Positions 44,639 to 53,896 of a DNA stretch of 53,917 bases are shown here, in pieces. The DNA is taken from NCBI GenBank assembly GCA_037445375.1, contig JBBIKS010000011.1, forward strand, positions 1 through 53,917. Reading direction: 5' to 3'. The position numbers and the translations under genes are program-made. Every line of letters starts with the position of its first letter. The stretch's first letter is position 1. The DNA comes from DYHD01 sp037445375. GTDB taxonomy: Bacteria; Nitrospirota; Thermodesulfovibrionia; Thermodesulfovibrionales; Dissulfurispiraceae. The notes under the pieces are model-generated. The model made no database searches. It worked only from the letters and a program-made list of their open reading frames with translations, and was not told the DNA's origin.

Positions 44639-45521
44639 CAGGACTGTCTCGGTAATCTTTATCTTACTTTTCATTTTTTGCTTTGCTGAACAACTAAAAG
44701 CAAAAGCTCCACAGCGTCATGCAAAAAATGAAAATAAGGAATCTGTCAACATATATGTATTTGACAGAAAAGGAAATAATCTTGCATCAGAAAAAGGTTT
44801 AATAGACAGCAAAGGAGTGGTTTCTACAAAATGCAAGATGGTCTTGAAATGGTTTGAAGCGGTTGAAAATACACTTATCGTCAAAGCTAATGACGGCAGC
44901 GCATTTCAACTCGGCAAAATATTTTTTTGCAATATCAAAAACGATCACACACTATTTTTATTAGAACCCCTTGACCCTGACAAAAACTTTCTTATAAATG
45001 CAGTAAGACCTAATGCTGATATTAAGGTTCAAGTGCCGGCTATAGTAAAAATTGACCCGCTTATTAATACTGATAATGTTCAAGAATTATTGCAGGGGGG
45101 GCTCAGATACCAAGAATTAGGGGATTACAATACGGCATTTGCTTATTATAAAAGGGCATTAATACTCAAGTCAGACTATGCCGAGGCGCATAAAAAATTG
45201 GGGAACGTTTATTTTATAACGGGCAGATATAATGAAGCCATTGCGTCTTATAATAATGCATTACAATATTCACAAGATAAGGTTGCTTCTGTTTTAAATA
45301 AGGTGGGAACATCATATCTAATGCTTGGAGATTATAGCAAAGCTATAGAGACTTTTAAGCAGGTGCTTAGTTTGAAATCAGAAGGTGCTGGAATCCGTTT
45401 TTCTTTGGGATTAGCTTATTTTATGAGCGGAAATAATGAAGAAGCTTTCAATGAATATATCAGCCTCAAAAAAATTGATGAGCAGCTCGCAGAGAGTCTT
45501 TTTGATTTATTATACAGATAA
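44631..45521 (+). CDS. Exported tetratricopeptide-repeat protein
   Basis: The 296-residue protein starts with a signal peptide (basic MNSR, hydrophobic core, then AEQLKAKA), so it is probably periplasmic. Residues about 30-150 form an unrecognised beta-rich part. Residues about 150-290 carry four TPR units (for example NTAFAYYKRALILKSDYAEAH, NEAIASYNNALQYSQD, SKAIETFKQVLSLKS), scaffolds for protein contacts. It begins 8 bases before the end of the OsmC-like gene. No partner can be named. Its stop lies 5 bases from the facing L,D-transpeptidase gene. Confidence 0.78.
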   Translation: MNSRTVSVIFILLFIFCFAEQLKAKAPQRHAKNENKESVNIYVFDRKGNNLASEKGLIDSKGVVSTKCKMVLKWFEAVENTLIVKANDGSAFQLGKIFFCNIKNDHTLFLLEPLDPDKNFLINAVRPNADIKVQVPAIVKIDPLINTDNVQELLQGGLRYQELGDYNTAFAYYKRALILKSDYAEAHKKLGNVYFITGRYNEAIASYNNALQYSQDKVASVLNKVGTSYLMLGDYSKAIETFKQVLSLKSEGAGIRFSLGLAYFMSGNNEEAFNEYISLKKIDEQLAESLFDLLYR

Positions 45522-45526
45522 TATTC

Positions 45527-46027
45527 TCATGGTTTAATCTCTATCGGTGTGCCGTCTTCGACAAGATGCCAGATTTCTTCAATTTCATCATTTGTCACCG
45601 CAATGCAGCCGCTTGTCCAGTCCGTTTTTCTATGCAGCTTATTAAGAGATGTCAGATCTTTGGGAAGTCCGTGTATCGCAATACTGTTACCGGGTGAAAC
45701 GCCAAGCTTCTTGGCGTTTTCAATATCAGATTCATTTGGATATGAAATAAAGATAGTAAGATGATATTTATCGCTATGCTTTCTTGATGTCAGGGTGTAT
45801 GTTCCTTCTGGCGTTTTATTATCCCCTAACCGTACCTTATGCCCAACTGGATTTTTCCCCAGTGCAATTTTATATGCCTTGATTACCTCGCTCTCTTTCA
45901 ATAAAAATAATACCCGCTTGCTTTTTAAGACGACCACCTTATCAGCCTTATCAGGTTTTGCAAAGACATCTTGGGATGAAAAAATAAAGACAATTGCAAA
46001 TATAAAAAAAGACGATATTATCCTCAT
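45527..46027 (-). CDS. L,D-transpeptidase (YkuD domain)
   Basis: The 166-residue secreted protein has a signal peptide (MRIISSFFIFAIVFIFSSQDVFA) and then a YkuD catalytic domain with AIHGLPKD and TSGCIAVTN, whose His and Cys form the active site. These enzymes make 3-3 cross-links in peptidoglycan or attach lipoproteins to it. No LysM or other wall-binding domain is present, so this is a minimal form. It is convergent with the TPR protein gene and separated from the ferredoxin gene by a 246-base gap. Confidence 0.9.
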   Translation of the reverse strand: MRIISSFFIFAIVFIFSSQDVFAKPDKADKVVVLKSKRVLFLLKESEVIKAYKIALGKNPVGHKVRLGDNKTPEGTYTLTSRKHSDKYHLTIFISYPNESDIENAKKLGVSPGNSIAIHGLPKDLTSLNKLHRKTDWTSGCIAVTNDEIEEIWHLVEDGTPIEIKP

Positions 46028-46273
46028 TAAAATATCCTTGCTTTTAACTCAAAATGCAATTTGCTTCTGTTGCAGCAGGCATAGCCATCCTCAAAGTCTT
46101 TGCATTAAGGCAAAAGTTATCTTAAACTTATTTTAAATACATACTCAAATTCCAAAATCCTATCTTGCATAAAATTATACATCAATTTTAAGATAGATTG
46201 CGACAAAAATCTAAGAAATCTCGCGGGGTTGTTATATTATAATCGCGATCTTTATACTTATGGAGGTAATCCC

Positions 46274-46456
46274 ATGCCCGCACCAGCTGTTAATTACCAT
46301 GAATGCATTGGATGCGGTTCATGCGTTGAGTTGTGCCCAGAGGTGTTTGAGATGAGAGATGAAAAAGCGTGGGTAATAGGATATGAAAAATGTAATACCT
46401 GTGATTGCCAAGAGGCCGTTAATGCATGTCCAACTGAAGCGATAAAGCTTGAGTAG
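46274..46456 (+). CDS. Small 4Fe-4S ferredoxin
   Basis: The 60-residue ferredoxin has CIGCGSCVELCP, giving three ligands plus a fourth at the second Cys-Pro (ACPTEAI) near the C-terminus. The extra pair CNTCDC before it may take part in a second, atypical cluster or a disulfide. ATG 46274 is preferred to an upstream start at 46229 because GGAGGT lies 6 bases before it and ferredoxins of this group begin with such sequence. It could accept electrons from AOR or other anaerobic oxidoreductases. That link is inference only. Confidence 0.88.
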   Translation: MPAPAVNYHECIGCGSCVELCPEVFEMRDEKAWVIGYEKCNTCDCQEAVNACPTEAIKLE

Positions 46457-46511
46457 CGGTTAAAGCAGATTTTAACGCCTTGCCGCTGAAAGCCTTTTTA
46501 ATGAGCCAATC

Positions 46512-47084
46512 TCAATGCTTTTGATGTTTGTAATATGCCCTCGTCAATTCTATAAAACCATATATCTTTAAGTCTATAAAGTCGCCTCTTTTTCTGCAAT
46601 CCTCCAGTGCATAGTAAACCCTCCGAAGCGGGGTTTTGATTATTTCTATTGATTCTGTCCCTTCAATCTTATACAAGGCTTGAAGCTGTAAGGGTGCCAT
46701 AAAAGCATTCTTGGCGATAAAAACATCCATCATTTCTGCTGACATGCCAGAGGAAAGCGGTCCCTTAGCGATAAGTATAAAATCCTGAGCACTGTAGCCT
46801 GTCTCTTCAATCAATTCTCTTTTGGCTGCATCAACCGCATTTTCTCCTTTATCGTTGAGCCCGGCGGGGAATTCAATAACAAAATTATTTACAACGGGCC
46901 TGAATTGCCTGACAAGCAAAACTTCTTCATCTGCGGTAACAGGGATAATCGCAACTACGCCGTTGCAATTAACCCTTTCCACAGCCTCCCAGTCTCTTAA
47001 ATTTCCAGAATGGTCAGTATATCTCAGGATAATTGTTCTAAGAAAACTGCCTTGCCAACAGACCTTTTTATCAGTAACTCTCAT
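46512..47084 (-). CDS. NUDIX hydrolase (ADP-sugar pyrophosphatase type)
   Basis: The 190-residue protein contains a complete Nudix box G-x5-E-x7-REUxEExGU (REL IEETGY part: REL then IEETGY, about residues 95-117), which coordinates the magnesium for diphosphate hydrolysis. The flanking VLLVRQFRPVVN and FPAGLNDKGE are typical of ADP-ribose pyrophosphatases. It removes toxic or surplus ADP-ribose, though other substrates are possible. It is 30 bases from the HIT gene in the same direction. Confidence 0.9.
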   Translation of the reverse strand: MRVTDKKVCWQGSFLRTIILRYTDHSGNLRDWEAVERVNCNGVVAIIPVTADEEVLLVRQFRPVVNNFVIEFPAGLNDKGENAVDAAKRELIEETGYSAQDFILIAKGPLSSGMSAEMMDVFIAKNAFMAPLQLQALYKIEGTESIEIIKTPLRRVYYALEDCRKRGDFIDLKIYGFIELTRAYYKHQKH

Positions 47085-47114
47085 AAGAGCACCTTCTATC
47101 TGGTTTTATTCATC

Positions 47115-47459
47115 TTATCCGAATGGAGAACGCATCTGACGGCCACCCATCAGGTGAAAATGTAGATGATAGACTATTTGTCCTCCTTCGGGATTGCAGT
47201 TTGTTAATAATCTAAAACCCCTGTCGGCAATGCCTTTTTCACGAGCGATTTTATTGGCAATCTTAAATAAATGGGCTATTATCTGATAATCTTCCTCTTC
47301 TAAATCGAGCATAGTGGGAATATGTTTTTTTGGTATGATAAGGGTATGAACAGGCGATTGAGGGTTGATATCCTCCAATACGATAACAATATCATCCTCG
47401 TAAACAAATTTTGAAGAGATCTTCTTTTCGATAATCTTGCAAAAAATACAATCAGCCAT
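47115..47459 (-). CDS. HIT family protein (HINT-type nucleotide hydrolase)
   Basis: The 114-residue product has the histidine triad HLHFHLMGGR near the C-terminus (about residue 98), ADCIFCKIIEKKISSK at the N-terminus with the zinc CxxC-like pair, and PQSPVHTLIIPKKHI, all typical of bacterial HINT proteins that hydrolyse AMP-lysine or adenosine phosphoramidates. The start codon ATG 47459 has AAGGAGGT upstream. It is adjacent to hisI by 2 bases. Confidence 0.94.
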   Translation of the reverse strand: MADCIFCKIIEKKISSKFVYEDDIVIVLEDINPQSPVHTLIIPKKHIPTMLDLEEEDYQIIAHLFKIANKIAREKGIADRGFRLLTNCNPEGGQIVYHLHFHLMGGRQMRSPFG

Positions 47460-47461
47460 AA

Positions 47462-47806
47462 TTAAACCTCCTTATTTTTTACTGCCGATATTTCTAATTT
47501 TCTATAAAAACATGTCCTCTCCCCAGTATGACATGCCCCCTTTCCCCGCTGCACCACCATGACAAGAAGTGTATCCAAGTCACAGTCATAAAATATATCT
47601 TTCACCTCTTGCAAATTTCCTGATGTATCGCCCTTTTTCCAATATTGTTGCCTCGAACGAGACCAGAAATGCGTAAATCCAGACTCAATGGTCATCTTCA
47701 GCGAGTTCTCATTCATATAAGCTAACATTAAAACATCACCGTTTTGCGCATCTTGAACTATCGCAGGAATAAGCCCTTTTTCATCATATTTAAGCTCAGG
47801 CAGCAT
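47462..47806 (-). CDS. hisI: Phosphoribosyl-AMP cyclohydrolase
   Basis: HisI opens the adenine ring of PRAMP in histidine synthesis. The 114-residue enzyme has AYMNENSLKMT, FWSRSRQQYWKKGDTSGN, YDCDLDTLLV (metal Asp) and the zinc CHTGERTCFYR. ATG 47806 is chosen over ATG 47833 because GGAG lies 5 bases before it and the homology starts at this Met. No other histidine genes are near; it lies in a line with HIT and mutS2, so it is an orphan in location. Confidence 0.93.
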   Translation of the reverse strand: MLPELKYDEKGLIPAIVQDAQNGDVLMLAYMNENSLKMTIESGFTHFWSRSRQQYWKKGDTSGNLQEVKDIFYDCDLDTLLVMVVQRGKGACHTGERTCFYRKLEISAVKNKEV

Positions 47807-47872
47807 ATTTTCTCCATATATAATTAAGATCATCAGTATTATTTATTAACCTATTAAAAAATTTCAAGTAAA

Positions 47873-50224
47873 TTATATTAATCTAACAATGGTAACCCCT
47901 TCGCCTCCTTCTTCGAATGTTGCTGAACCGAAATGTTTTATGAGTGGGTGTCCTTTGAGGTGCTCATGCACAGCCTTTTTTAAAATCATCTTGCCGATTC
48001 CATGAATTATTTTAACCTCCCTTAAGTCTGCAAGCGAAGCCTGATTCAAAAATGGCTCAAGGCTTGACAAGGCATCATCTACCCTCAATCCAATAATATT
48101 CAGAGTAGAAAGCACTTCTTTATGAACTGGGGATTCAATGCTTGAAGGAATTGTCTTTGCAGGCATCCCTTTACTAAAACCGATATCTGAGAAAGAGATT
48201 ATTATGTCTTTGCCGCCAGCCCGGATTTTCAATTGATTAAGTTTTATATTCTTTCCCAACACAAGGGCATCGTGACCTAATGATTTGACAAATACATTAT
48301 CGCCCTCTTTTATTTCATCAATTTTTAAAACAGGGGAATCATCTTTATGCAGTTCTCTGATTCTTTCTTCTATCTCCCTTTGTTTTGCATTTAGTTGTCT
48401 TAAGGCTTCCTTCTTTTTTTCTTTAGCCTCTGCTATAATCGCATGGACTTCCCTCCGTGTATCCGATATTATTCTGGATGCCTCTGCGAAGGCATTTGAG
48501 AGTATTTCTTTGGAGGAATTCTCCGCATCGGAGATTTTCGCGAGCAGGAGCCTATTTTTTTCCTTTTGTTCGACATACAGACCTTCCATTTTTAAGTTTG
48601 AGGCTTCATATTGCTGTCTTTTTTCATTAAGCTCTGCTATCAGGCTGTCAAACTCAACCTTAAGGTTGCCGAGTAATTTTTTTGCGTCCTCGATGATACT
48701 GTTTTGCAGTCCATACTTTCTGGCGGTCTCAATCGCATGAGACATTCCCGGCTCACCCACCCTTAGTTTGTATAAGGGAGTATATGTTTTTTGATCAAAT
48801 TCCATTGAAGCGTTAATCATTCCTTCGCTTTTATATACAAAACTCTTTATTGATGAAAGGTGTGTGGTTGCAAATACAAGAGAACCCCTTGTCTTCAATT
48901 CATTTAAGATTGCACAGGCGAGGGCAGCGCCTTCATCGGGGTCGGTTCCTTTGCCAATTTCGTCAATCAGCACGAGCGTTTTCAGAGCTGCATTTGTGAT
49001 AATCGTTGATATATTTTTGATATGCGCTGAGAAGGTGGAAAGATTGTTTTCTATTGACTGTTCATCACCTATGTCAACAAGAACATTATCAACAATTGGG
49101 AACCTTGAAGAGGAGTCCGCAGGTACCGGCATACCAGACATTGCCATCAACTGAAGAAGCCCGATTGTTTTAATAGCTAAAGTCTTGCCGCCAGCATTAG
49201 CACCTGTTATGACCATAACGGCTTTATCACCTCCTAAAATTACATTAAGAGGAACCACTTCTCTTGGATAGGACGCTTTTATAAAACTCAAATATAACAG
49301 GGGGTGTCTTGCGTTGACAATGCTTATGGCATTGTCGTTAGTCAGTTTAGGGATTTGCATCTTAAGTTTTTCTGCTAAGAAAGAGATGCAATTTAGAACA
49401 TCAAAATAGACGACTATTTTGAATTCAGTCTCTATAGCATCAATAACCTGTCTTATTTTAGATGTCAGGTTTTGCAATATCCGTATTTCTTCAGCTTTTT
49501 GTTCAGCAAGAATATTTTCCAGTTCATTCGAGATAGCTATTATTGCAATGGGTTCTATAAAGGCTGTCTGTCCTGAGCTTGAGACATCATGCACTACACC
49601 TGCAACTTGACCCTTGGAGTCCATTCTAACGGGTATCACCCATCTGCCCGATCTTTGAGTTATAAACTCATCCTGAAGGAACTTAGAGACATAAGCATCA
49701 TTCAACAATTCCTCGAGTTTTTTCTTTATCCTGCCTGTCAATCGTCTTGCTTTGCCCCTGATTTCAAAGAGCAATGCAGATGCATTATCCAAAATGTTGC
49801 CCTCACTATCTATTGATTTCCTTAGAACTCGCAGGATTTCAGGGAACCCTGTAAGGGGAGCGGCTAGGGCGTGGAGGAAAGGGGAGTTTTTTCTTTTATT
49901 TACATGATCGAATATATCTGAGATGATTTCGAATAAGGTCAGAAAACCGTAAAGCTCGTATCCCTCAAGGACGGACCCCTCGGGTTTAACCTTGTCAAAT
50001 AATTTAGATAGATCGGGGAAACTGAATATCGGAAGGGGATTGCCTTCTTGATACATAATTAATATTTCACTTATTAAATTTTGTCTGAGCGAAATGTCAT
50101 CTATGTTCTCAATCGGGCAAATATCAAGAATTGCCTTTTTAGAGGCTGGGCTTTTTGCAATATCTGAGATTATCCCAAGTAGTTTATTGAATTCAAGAAC
50201 TTCAAGCTTGTTCTGAGCAATCAT
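47873..50224 (-). CDS. mutS2: Endonuclease MutS2
   Basis: MutS2 acts against recombination intermediates and in ribosome quality control. The 783-residue protein has the MutS core and ATPase (Walker A ITGANAGGKT about 335, STFSAHI, DEIGKGTDPDEGAAL), a long coiled coil (about 510-630) and the C-terminal Smr domain (about 710-783). The Smr motifs deviate: the LDLR element reads IGLRV and the HGxGTG loop reads HGIGKM, so nuclease activity may be reduced or lost. It follows hisI on the minus strand by 66 bases. Confidence 0.93.
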   Translation of the reverse strand: MIAQNKLEVLEFNKLLGIISDIAKSPASKKAILDICPIENIDDISLRQNLISEILIMYQEGNPLPIFSFPDLSKLFDKVKPEGSVLEGYELYGFLTLFEIISDIFDHVNKRKNSPFLHALAAPLTGFPEILRVLRKSIDSEGNILDNASALLFEIRGKARRLTGRIKKKLEELLNDAYVSKFLQDEFITQRSGRWVIPVRMDSKGQVAGVVHDVSSSGQTAFIEPIAIIAISNELENILAEQKAEEIRILQNLTSKIRQVIDAIETEFKIVVYFDVLNCISFLAEKLKMQIPKLTNDNAISIVNARHPLLYLSFIKASYPREVVPLNVILGGDKAVMVITGANAGGKTLAIKTIGLLQLMAMSGMPVPADSSSRFPIVDNVLVDIGDEQSIENNLSTFSAHIKNISTIITNAALKTLVLIDEIGKGTDPDEGAALACAILNELKTRGSLVFATTHLSSIKSFVYKSEGMINASMEFDQKTYTPLYKLRVGEPGMSHAIETARKYGLQNSIIEDAKKLLGNLKVEFDSLIAELNEKRQQYEASNLKMEGLYVEQKEKNRLLLAKISDAENSSKEILSNAFAEASRIISDTRREVHAIIAEAKEKKKEALRQLNAKQREIEERIRELHKDDSPVLKIDEIKEGDNVFVKSLGHDALVLGKNIKLNQLKIRAGGKDIIISFSDIGFSKGMPAKTIPSSIESPVHKEVLSTLNIIGLRVDDALSSLEPFLNQASLADLREVKIIHGIGKMILKKAVHEHLKGHPLIKHFGSATFEEGGEGVTIVRLI

Positions 50225-50436
50225 ATGATAACCCTTAAGCTATTATTGTGATTTTTACGCATCTGTTCAACGTTGCAATTTCACCTCTATTATAACTTTA
50301 ACAAATAAGTGAAAAATATCTTGCACCTTTAATAACGCCCTAACTTTTGAAGATGCTTGTTCTTCAAGCTTGACATCCATCCTTACGAATCAAGGAATTG
50401 AGCTATTAATAATTAAATTATGATACAATTATTTTT

Positions 50437-52230
50437 ATGAAGACGATAAGAATAGCCCTCTGCCAGATTAACCCTACTGTTGGAGATTTCAGAGGAAATG
50501 TTCAAAAAATAATCGGGTTTATGGAAGAAGCCAATCAATTCTGCCCCGACATTATCGCATTCCCCGAACTCGCGATAGCTGGTTACCCGCCTGAAGACCT
50601 GCTCTTGAAGCCGCAGTTTATCAGTGACAATCTTAAAGCCCTCGAGCATGTTCAGAAAAAGGTGAATGATGCTATTGTAATTGTCGGCTTTATTGACAAA
50701 AAAGATGATATTTACAATGCAGCGGCTATTATCCATAAACATCAAATTATAGATGTTTATCATAAGATTCACTTGCCTAATTATGGTGTTTTTGACGAGT
50801 TCAGGTATTTTCAGGTCGGCACAAGATATCCGGTTTATGAGGCTGGGAATATTATATTTGGGGTTAATATCTGTGAAGATATATGGTACCCTGAAGGACC
50901 TGCTACAATTCAATCACTCGCTGGGGCAGAACTAATAATAAATATAAATGCTTCCCCTTATTATATAGCAAAATCAAGATTCAGAAAAAAGATGCTCTCA
51001 ACGAGGGCTTTTGATAATAATGTTATTATTGCCTATCTAAATATGACAGGTGGACAGGATGAGCTTGTATTTGACGGTCGTAGTTTAGTTATAGATCAAA
51101 ATGGCAATGTTATAGCCGAGGGTAAGGAGTTTAAAGAGGATATAATAGTTGCGGATTTAAATCTTGCATCTGTTTTTATAAAGAGGCTGCACGACCCAAG
51201 AAGAAGGCAGCAGATAATCTCCATTCGCAAAGACTCGATAGAAAAAATCAGGATTGAAAAAACTATTGAATGGATTAAGGATAAGATTCAAATATGCCCT
51301 CCGAAGCCCAACATTCCGACATCTATAATAGAACAAGAGCAAGAGGTCTATAAGGCTCTTGTCACCGGAACAAAAAACTATATTCATAAAAACGGCTTCG
51401 AAAAGGTTTGCATTGGCATTAGCGGCGGAGTTGATTCTGCCCTTGTTGCTTCGATAGCTGTGGATGCCATTGGCAGGGAAAATGTAATAGGTATTTTTAT
51501 GCCGTCCCCATATACCTCAAATGAGAGCAAAGAGGATGTATATGAACTTTCTGCAAATCTTGGCATTCAGATGATAGCAGTTCCTATAACCTCACTATTT
51601 AATGCATATTTGGAGGTATTTGGTCAGGGATTTTCGGGAGTTAATTTTGACATCGAGGCTGCAAAAGACACCACCGAAGAAAATATTCAGGCGAGGATAA
51701 GGGGCAATATCTTAATGGCTTTTTCAAACAAGTTCGGCTGGCTTGTCCTGACAACCGGCAATAAATCCGAAATTAGCGTTGGCTATGCGACCCTTTATGG
51801 CGATATGGCAGGAGGCTTTGCTGTAATTAAAGATGTCCCCAAAACACTCGTATTTAAATTATGCAGATGGAGAAATAGACAGGAATCAAGACAGATTATC
51901 CCTGAAAGGACAATCTTCAAAGAACCATCTGCGGAGTTAAAACCCGGACAGAAGGATACAGATACATTGCCGCCTTATGAAATTCTCGATCCCATACTGA
52001 AGGCATATATTGAAGAGGACATGAGCTTTGAGGAACTCCTCAGCATTCAGCCTAAGTGCGAAATGGAGTGTATAAGGGATGTTATAAGGATGATAGATAT
52101 GAGTGAATACAAAAGAAGGCAGTCACCGCCGGGCATAAAGATAACACCAAGGGCGTTTGGCAAGGATAGAAGATTCCCTATTACTAATAAATACAGGAGT
52201 TGGATAGATGAAAGAAACAAAAGCAAATGA
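50437..52230 (+). CDS. nadE: Glutamine-dependent NAD+ synthase
   Basis: The 597-residue enzyme joins a nitrilase-type glutaminase (about 1-270) with Glu in FPELAIAGYPPEDLL, Lys in HKIHLPNYGVFDE and Cys in NICEDIW to a NAD synthetase domain (about 300-560) with the P-loop GISGGVDSAL and KSEISVGYATLYGDMAGG. It amidates deamido-NAD with glutamine nitrogen. The 212-base gap upstream (divergent mutS2) has no obvious gene. Its stop lies 23 bases inside the next gene. Confidence 0.96.
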   Translation: MKTIRIALCQINPTVGDFRGNVQKIIGFMEEANQFCPDIIAFPELAIAGYPPEDLLLKPQFISDNLKALEHVQKKVNDAIVIVGFIDKKDDIYNAAAIIHKHQIIDVYHKIHLPNYGVFDEFRYFQVGTRYPVYEAGNIIFGVNICEDIWYPEGPATIQSLAGAELIININASPYYIAKSRFRKKMLSTRAFDNNVIIAYLNMTGGQDELVFDGRSLVIDQNGNVIAEGKEFKEDIIVADLNLASVFIKRLHDPRRRQQIISIRKDSIEKIRIEKTIEWIKDKIQICPPKPNIPTSIIEQEQEVYKALVTGTKNYIHKNGFEKVCIGISGGVDSALVASIAVDAIGRENVIGIFMPSPYTSNESKEDVYELSANLGIQMIAVPITSLFNAYLEVFGQGFSGVNFDIEAAKDTTEENIQARIRGNILMAFSNKFGWLVLTTGNKSEISVGYATLYGDMAGGFAVIKDVPKTLVFKLCRWRNRQESRQIIPERTIFKEPSAELKPGQKDTDTLPPYEILDPILKAYIEEDMSFEELLSIQPKCEMECIRDVIRMIDMSEYKRRQSPPGIKITPRAFGKDRRFPITNKYRSWIDERNKSK

Positions 52231-52522
52231 ACTAAATCCATTAAAGAACGGAAGACGACTTATCGCTGCTATTATATGTCTCTTATTTATTCTTGGCATT
52301 TCCTTTGCGGCGACTGCAAGGAGCGCTGTGAAACCCCAGAGTTCACAGCCACTCCAATACAGCAAAAATCCTGAAATCCAACAGATGAAACCCAAAAAAC
52401 CCGTAAAGATTAAGCTCAAAAGAAGTGGCAAGGGCGAGTATTCATGGGATTTATCAGGAGACAACGTTGATGATGTTGTAAAAACGGATAAGAGGTTAAG
52501 GAAATTGCTTGAAATCGAATAA
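52208..52522 (+). CDS. Small single-pass membrane or exported protein of unknown function
   Basis: The 104-residue product starts at ATG 52208 within the end of nadE (23-base overlap) after AGGAGTTGG. Residues about 17-37 are a hydrophobic helix (RRLIAAIICLLFILGISFAA) acting as anchor or signal, followed by a Gln/Pro/Lys-rich linker and a charged C-terminus with YSWDLSGDNVDDVV. I recognise no family. Coupling with nadE suggests shared expression but does not point to a function. Confidence 0.6.
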   Translation: MKETKANELNPLKNGRRLIAAIICLLFILGISFAATARSAVKPQSSQPLQYSKNPEIQQMKPKKPVKIKLKRSGKGEYSWDLSGDNVDDVVKTDKRLRKLLEIE

Positions 52523-52585
52523 AGGCAATGGTAAAGAGTCGTTAAGATAGTTTTTTTAAAACACATGTAATATAGACAAAATGAT

Positions 52586-52631
52586 GACACTTCCCAAGTT
52601 TATTGACAAACTTTAAAATATAGGAAGTGTC
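52586..52631. repeat. Palindromic GGAAGTGTC element
   Basis: GACACTTCC (52586-52594) and GGAAGTGTC (52623-52631) are perfect inverted 9-bp arms around a 28-base spacer containing AGTTTATTGACAAACT, itself palindromic. The flanks extend the match imperfectly to AATGATG/CATCATT. It could be a terminator-like stem of the upstream genes or a REP-type repeat. A REP origin is suggested by similar sequences near REP-associated transposase genes, but this is from memory only. Confidence 0.5.
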
Positions 52632-52674
52632 CCTCCATCATTAACGCTATCTTTTAAAATAGCTGATGTTAAAT

Positions 52675-52704
52675 TTGTATAGTGATTTTTAAGAAGTGTA
52701 TAAT
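52675..52704 (+). promoter_or_regulatory. Promoter for lemA
   Basis: TTGTAT (52675-52680), 18-base spacer, TATAAT (52699-52704). The -10 region lies in the perfect palindrome GTGTATAATATACAC (52696-52710), which might also bind a regulator. The ATG of lemA is 57 bases downstream. Confidence 0.5.
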
Positions 52705-52760
52705 ATACACATGCAGACAAAGAATTTGTTTTACTGTCAAAAATAGAACAAGGAGTTGCT

Positions 52761-53327
52761 ATGACCTTTCTGAAAGTTATTTCTGCTCTCTTGTCTTTGT
52801 TTATAGTTGTGATAATCATTGCCGGAATAATTATCTATAATAGGTTTGTCCGTCTGAGATTCACTGTCAGGTCTTCATGGTCTGATATAGATGTCCTTCT
52901 TAAGAAAAGATATAATCTAGTCCCGAACCTTCTTGAGACTGTGAAGGGCTATGCGGCTCATGAAAAGGCTGTTTTTGAAAAGGTGACAGAAGCCAGAGCT
53001 AAGGCAATGCAGGCTGCTACTCCATCTGAGAAGGCTCAAGCTGAGAATATCTTTAAAGAAACATTGAAAAGCCTTTTTGCTGTGGCTGAGGCATATCCTG
53101 AACTTAAGGCAAGCATCCAATTTAGCCAACTGCAAAGCCAGCTTCAACAAATAGAGGACAGCATAGAATATGCTCGCCGTTATTATAATGCTGTTGTAAG
53201 AGATTATAATACTATGACAGAATCTGTCCCATCAAATGTAATAGCAGGGCTGTTTACATTTACATGTGAGGAGTTCTTCACGCTTGATAGCGCGGCTGAA
53301 CGGGAAGTTGTTCAGCTGAAATTTTGA
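52761..53327 (+). CDS. lemA: LemA family protein
   Basis: The 188-residue protein has one N-terminal membrane helix (about 2-28) and the long helical LemA domain, with the typical NRFVRLRFTVRSSWSDIDVLLKKR start, NLLETVKGYAAHE, and YARRYYNAVVRDYN near residue 140. It is an inner-membrane protein with the helical part outside. Its role is unclear in most bacteria and it is often encoded with a TPM-domain or HtpX-like partner, neither of which is visible downstream here before the IS remnant. AAGGAGTTGCT precedes ATG 52761. Confidence 0.92.
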   Translation: MTFLKVISALLSLFIVVIIIAGIIIYNRFVRLRFTVRSSWSDIDVLLKKRYNLVPNLLETVKGYAAHEKAVFEKVTEARAKAMQAATPSEKAQAENIFKETLKSLFAVAEAYPELKASIQFSQLQSQLQQIEDSIEYARRYYNAVVRDYNTMTESVPSNVIAGLFTFTCEEFFTLDSAAEREVVQLKF

Positions 53328-53559
53328 GCATTTGATTGTACGGATTGATCAGAATGATGCAATTAACCACGGTGAACCCAGAGAGTTATTTGAAAATACT
53401 AAGCAATACATAAATAAAGCCCTCCCTCCCTTGCCCTCTTTTGCACTAATCGTGTCCGCGTCTTTTAACGGATGTTCCCCCTTTATAAATCCAAAAACAC
53501 ATGAAATCAGTAGGTTATCTATTATTCGCCCTAATTGTAGCCACTAATGAATAGTTTTT
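53328..53559. other. Region after lemA without recognised gene
   Basis: A 71-codon frame (53332-53547) has no family resemblance and a poor ribosome site. I see no RNA gene or repeat here. Confidence 0.4.
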
Positions 53560-53896
53560 ATGCTTGACATTATAGTTTTCATGTTTAGTATATGCTCATT
53601 ATGTATCTTGATAAATCAAAAATCACAATCAAAGGCAAAACTTGTAGTAGATGCCTCCTTCGTGAATCATATAAAGAAGACAAAAAAAGTAAAGCATCAC
53701 ACTATTGCCAAATTATCTAAATGCACACCCCCAAGAGATAAGGGCAATAGAGATAGCATTAAAGCACAAGGATGAAATCTCAAAATTAACAGATGCATTA
53801 AAATCCGTTAATCAGCGACAGGGGTTATCTGTAGGTGCGGTCTGGACAGTTTATGAGGTAGCCGAAACTTGTCAAGAATCTTGTGTCTGGGCATAG
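53560..53896 (+). pseudogene. IS1634-like transposase fragment, frameshifted
   Basis: Two overlapping frames join into one sequence resembling the N-terminus of IS1634-family transposases. Frame one ends with HHTIAKLSKCTPP (to about 53733). Frame two continues QEIRAIEIALKHK and then RQGLSVGAVWTVYEVAE. The join falls in the five-C run at 53728-53732, so a single-base indel explains it. The second frame itself stops at 53894-53896, and a third frame continues LGIEF, hinting at another indel. The window ends before the catalytic part. Confidence 0.5.

Noticed and set aside
48285..48740. 151-aa frame antisense to mutS2
   Set aside because: It is Ser/Leu/Phe-rich from the complementary strand of the coiled-coil region, typical of an antisense artefact.
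50225..50436. Promoter for nadE from TTGACA at 50370
   Set aside because: No acceptable -10 lies at the right distance, so I did not list it as a promoter.
52123..52590. 155-aa hydrophobic frame antisense to nadE end and the small membrane protein
   Set aside because: It mirrors two supported plus-strand genes and has no homology.
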